A stretch of 64,000 nt of DNA from Ascidia mentula (taxonomy: Eukaryota > Chordata > Ascidiacea > Phlebobranchia > Ascidiidae). The notes under the pieces were generated by a model that did not search any database, was not told the origin of the DNA, and saw only the letters and a list, made by a program, of their open reading frames with translations. Within the stretch, counting starts at the first letter, position 1, and each line of letters begins with the position of its first letter. The stretch lies in NCBI GenBank assembly GCA_947561715.1, contig OX387204.1:11103001-11167000 (forward strand), given 5' to 3'. The position numbers were made by a program, and so were the translations under genes. Of this stretch, positions 59,700-64,000 are shown piece by piece.

Positions 59700-62600
59700 A
59701 GAAAACAAAATTATTATTTTAAACTGTTTAGGCGACAGTTTTTGTTGGATTTAATTCTTTAGGCGCGTAGAGCGTTACTTAATATAAGCCGCTTGTTTTT
59801 CTGTGACAACGACGTAGATAACAAGATCTTCGTCTCAAAAAACAACTTAGCCTAAACTTATGGTCTCCAGTGTTGCTATTTGGGACTGCCTAAACACTAA
59901 AGATTCGGATTCGGTCGACTCCAAATACCTTCAGTCACTATTCTATCGAATCTAGATACTGTGATTGGCGTCATAAATTATTAAATTGGTCGAAAGACTT
60001 TGTGTAATAATCCTAACGATAAAATGCACGATTCCAAGCACCGTTGTTTAGATTTGATTCAAGCTCATTGCACATGGGATTCGTGTCAATATTCGGATTC
60101 GGCCAAATATTAAAATATCCGTGCTATTGGGTCGAATCCGCATACATTCGAATTTAGGTTTATATTTTCCGTTTGCGTCTGTTACGAGAGTCTCTTGCAG
60201 CTGCATTCAATGTTCTTTTTCTACTATTCATTTCATTGTGTATTTCTAAGTGTGGCGTTCATGTGCGACGTTCGTTGAAAGTTACATAAAGTAAGTTGCA
60301 ATACCCGCCCTCATTAAGGCAGCACTTTAAGGTGCAGCTATAACAGCGAAACCCGGTTTATAAAAACAATAACATGTAAATATAGCAGTAACAGAGAGTC
60401 CTTGCGTGCTCGCCAAATGTAAAGAAATTTAGGTAACTGTCTGATCTGCCCTGCCCCGACGCAAAGAGACCAATATTAACACTTTATACACTCTTTCACA
60501 ACTGTCTAAATATCGAAGGTCTAAATTTATCGGGAAGCAGAATAACCATCTGTTTAGGGCATCAAGGGAAGGGGGACAACATATTTATGATTCATACGCT
60601 TTTGGGTAGGGGTAGCAAATTGGTGGGGATTATTTCGACCTTCCAACGCACGTGAAACATAATAAGCGTCACTATACGTTTTCAATAAACTTGCAAAACT
60701 TATACAGCAACAGCCAAGTGCACTATAACTTTATAAATGTTTCTTATTTATTTACAGTAGCTGTTTGGCTAGACAAGAAACGGCTGACAACCATGCACTA
60801 TTTTAGTTGTTTTGCAACTTTGCGACGACTCACAAGTTAAACGATAATCGCGTTGATTTTTTTCGCTGTTATGATATTAGCGCTATAGTGACCTCACACG
60901 GCAGAAATTTTGTCCGTTTTGCGACTCTGAAAACACGAGCAATTTAACGTCGTTTTATTAATTGCCCCTTGCGCTATGAAAGCAAAAGCAAATGATCGCC
61001 TACTTTGATATATCCTTGCATGTGTATTATAACTTTTATGAGTTGTGTATTGCATTAAAATAACATTAAGCCTAATAGTTGTAACTGCAGGAAGTTCGAG
61101 TTTTCTTTATTCTTTCTATATATACGTTCTGATCCTTCGACATTGATGCTTAAGTCCGAGTGTTCACAGTACAGGCATCTTAATATGTGCGATTAGACAA
61201 CACCGCTTTGGTTTTAAACGTACGATCACGATCATGAAAGGACCTTCACATTTCAACGATTACCACGGGTCTTACACGTGTGAGAGTCAATCATCCAACT
61301 ACGACCTCCATACGAGTACAACGGAGTTGATCAGGTAAACACATCAGAAGACAATCAGAGATAAGTCAAAGCGACTTGGGCTAGACAAGAAACAGTAACG
61401 TGTCAGATATTCGTATGGTAATTTGTGAAGTTTTATTACTAGTCCTCGCGCGATTGTTAATTATGTATTAAACTGATCGATTGACTTTGGGTTTGTTAGT
61501 AGCCTTTTTTCAGGAGTCAGATTTACGTCAGTGTTATACTTCTGTAGACGTTTTTAATTAACGTTCCTACATGTTTATGCCTTGTCTATGGAGCCATAAC
61601 AGCGGGATAAAGAGCCACATGTAACTATAAAACCATATCGGGAAATATATTTTGTAGCGAACCCAGAGTGTCGGCCAAAAAAACCCAAAAAAACACAACC
61701 GCAACTTTGGTTCTTAGACCGTTGGCCTCTGATTTAAACTAAAAGACTTTCGCACCCTGTCTGATAGGCAAGGGTAAATCTGGGAGTGGGCGATGTCATA
61801 ATATAACTAAAAGTAGTCATATAAAAGAAGTCTAGCAAGCAAATCAAAACATTTTTATTACGCACATGAACAATAAACATGAATAATAAAATGGCATGGG
61901 CACCAATAAATCAATATGTCAACCCCTGTATTTTTAAAGGATGAGTAAACCGAATGCAGTGTTAATTAACTCTTGGGTAGAAAAAATTCTCTAATATTCT
62001 TTCAAAAAGCTAAAAAAATTGCTTATTTAACTTGTTCATTCTGACCAGTTTGGCGCGCTTTGTCAAGTTAACCTTTAACCCTGGCGGGAAAATTAAACAT
62101 TATTCAGCAGTTTTAAAAGACGACGCACTGCAGCGACTTCTGTTAAAACGCGTACAATAAGAAACACCGCCGTGTAGCTGACTCTATAAACTGCCAAGCA
62201 AACTTCAATCAAAAAATAACTTTTGCAAAATGTAATTAAAATCAATGTCAGCGAAACAATCAACAAATTAACGTTTTGTCTTGCAATGCAACGCGCAAAA
62301 CAAATTAAAGTACGTTATCTCTTCCCGATTATTTACCGTTCCAGTCTAACAGACTTTAAATAACATTTTATGTCACACTGAATTACGCGATTAGCCAAAT
62401 TGGAAGTAAAGCTGCCACCAAAAATGTGCTACGGGCTTTACAGCTAAAGGTTAGACAGCTGTACAAATGACATTGAGCGATAACTCAACTCTTGGATTTG
62501 CTATTTGATGTCTGTCAAGTTTTGCCATCTTAATAAAAGATTGTTTATATCTGATTGGTGTCAGATCGATACGGAGTATTCTGAATAAAAAACACGCATT

Positions 62601-64000
62601 TACAACACCTAACCACTAAAATTCGCACAAATTTCTATTTTACACCGACTAATATGTGGATCGAGTTTGGCGAAAACTTCGCGACCTGCTGGGGTTTATA
62701 GTGAAGGGTCGCAGTTGGTTTGTCGAAAGATATTGCAGGAATTGCATCACCGCGAGCCCAACATCAAACCTGCCCAGAAAATCCCGGTGAGACAACGTAC
62801 TGCCTGCAGGTCCTGTCCGAACCAAACCGAGATCTGTGATAGTCGATGAGACCAAAAACCATGATCTGAGACCAAACACGTGAGCTCAGACCGAAAATGA
62901 TGATCCGGGAGACCGAAAACTATGATCCATTTATTTGTGGAAAGAGTCGTAAATATATAGGGCGATATCAAAGACGAGGCAGAAACAAAGAGATAATTGC
63001 TGCGATTACGCGACAAAGAAGACTTACATGAAGTAGCGCAAGTTGAAAGACGTAACGCAAGTGAGATAACTAGCTATGGCGTCAGAAAGACGGGTGTAAA
63101 TGTAAAAGAGTAGAAAGACCAAGTTTAAAACAAAATATCAATAAATATTCAAATTACGACAAGCCAAAATCCCTACAATAGAGATCAGTGGGTGTAGCAG
63201 TATTTTCCATAGAATTAGTAGTAGCTTAGCGCCAAAATCCGGCATTTCAGTCGAAACAAAACCTCGTGGTGCGCTTTTGTGCGCTGAAGTTGCCGCGGTT
63301 TCTGGGTTTACTGACTGAGGAAAGGGTTACCATGTACCACTTACCAGATTGGCCCATTCAAGGCCAAATTTCGCTAATCTGGCCTTTTCGGACATAGTTT
63401 GGCCTTACAAAATTGTGTTTGTTTTTATTCTGGTCTTTTCAAATATTGTACATAACGTATATTTGATATTTTTGCTATATATGTGGTCGTAACAGCAAAG
63501 CATACTATTTGTGTAGTCGGAAATGTACGAACCCTTTTTTGAACGCATTTTACATCATTGAATATCATGGAAAGCTTTCAATTTGACCTTTATTTTCAGA
63601 AAACTTCTCTTATTGGCCTTTTTTTCTGAAAATTTAGCTTGAACCTTCATTGTAGTCTGGGAACCTTGCTGCTATGAGGAAGTGTTGGGTTTTGAGTAAT
63701 CATATTTGTTTGGAGTCAAAAAATCCTTGAAATGTACATAATACAATCCTTGCTTGTTTGAAAGCAAAAAAATGCAATGTATGTAGGCTAATTCGATTAT
63801 TGCTGAAATAAAATGTTTTCTGGTAGCTGACCTTTAAAATAGTTTTGTTGTAGAGTAGTGTTTACTTGTGTGTAATCATCCACAAGTATAACAACGCTTT
63901 TTTTAACACAAGCTTTGTAAATGTTTGTAACACATCTTTGTTACCTGAAAAATGTAAAAAAAAGCACTGATGGTCCAGATTGTAAAGTTTGTTTTATGCG
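59700..64000. other. Gene-poor end of the window
   Basis: No gene that I can support. Pieces rich in ATTCGGATTCGG near 59905 and 60090 and ggccaaatt/ggcctttt near 63350-63620 look like MITE relics related in style to the hAT types above. A 60-codon plus-strand frame at 62667-62849 ends in a Cys-rich CRSCPNQTEIC that could be the tail of a transposase. Bases 62845-62935 contain four degenerate copies of gagaccgaaaactatgatc. Confidence 0.4.

Overview
The window is AT-rich animal nuclear DNA with short GT-AG introns, compact genes and many DNA transposons. Gene content (a KCBP/kinesin-C-type kinesin-14, a BTBD19 orthologue, a FoxJ1-like factor, a muscle-type tropomyosin, a cationic amino-acid transporter) fits an invertebrate deuterostome. 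Base composition and compactness suggest a tunicate such as Ciona, but that is inference. Exons below were traced by hand from reading frame, splice sites and phase; no transcript data were available.

Layout. 1.2-19.7 kb (+): a 26-exon C-terminal-motor kinesin. A complete, separate gene for a secreted protein with Gly/Leu repeats (14.1-17.2 kb, same strand) sits inside one intron of it. 20.3-22.1 kb (-): tropomyosin, tail to tail with the kinesin. 22.4-25.4 kb: no gene recognised. 25.5-27.8 kb (-): a divergent FoxJ1-like gene whose DNA-recognition helix has lost its conserved Asn, Arg and His. 28.8-29.1 kb: a BEL/Pao fragment. 30.3-31.2 kb (+): BTBD19, one coding exon. 32.4-35.5 kb: a 42-bp minisatellite with 16-unit higher-order structure, followed by a hAT-type MITE. 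36.4-42.5 kb (+): a broken BEL/Pao retroelement carrying a 973-bp TA-flanked insertion. 43.1-45.1 kb (-): a second, older BEL/Pao relic. 46.0-51.6 kb (-): a 13-exon SLC7 cationic amino-acid transporter. 51.7-52.2 kb: another hAT-type MITE. 52.3-57.4 kb: a 5.2-kb DNA transposon with TTAA at both ends and about 875-bp terminal inverted repeats; it carries a DDE-like transposase and a second spliced gene with an SGNH-hydrolase-like C-terminal block. 58.6-59.7 kb (-): a decayed Tigger/pogo-type relic. 59.7-64 kb: no gene recognised.

The host genes do not form a pathway: motor, muscle filament, cilium-type transcription factor, BTB protein and transporter are unrelated neighbours. The strongest leads are the FoxJ1 paralogue with an altered recognition helix, the TTAA transposon with its accessory SGNH-like gene, and the nested repeat-protein gene.
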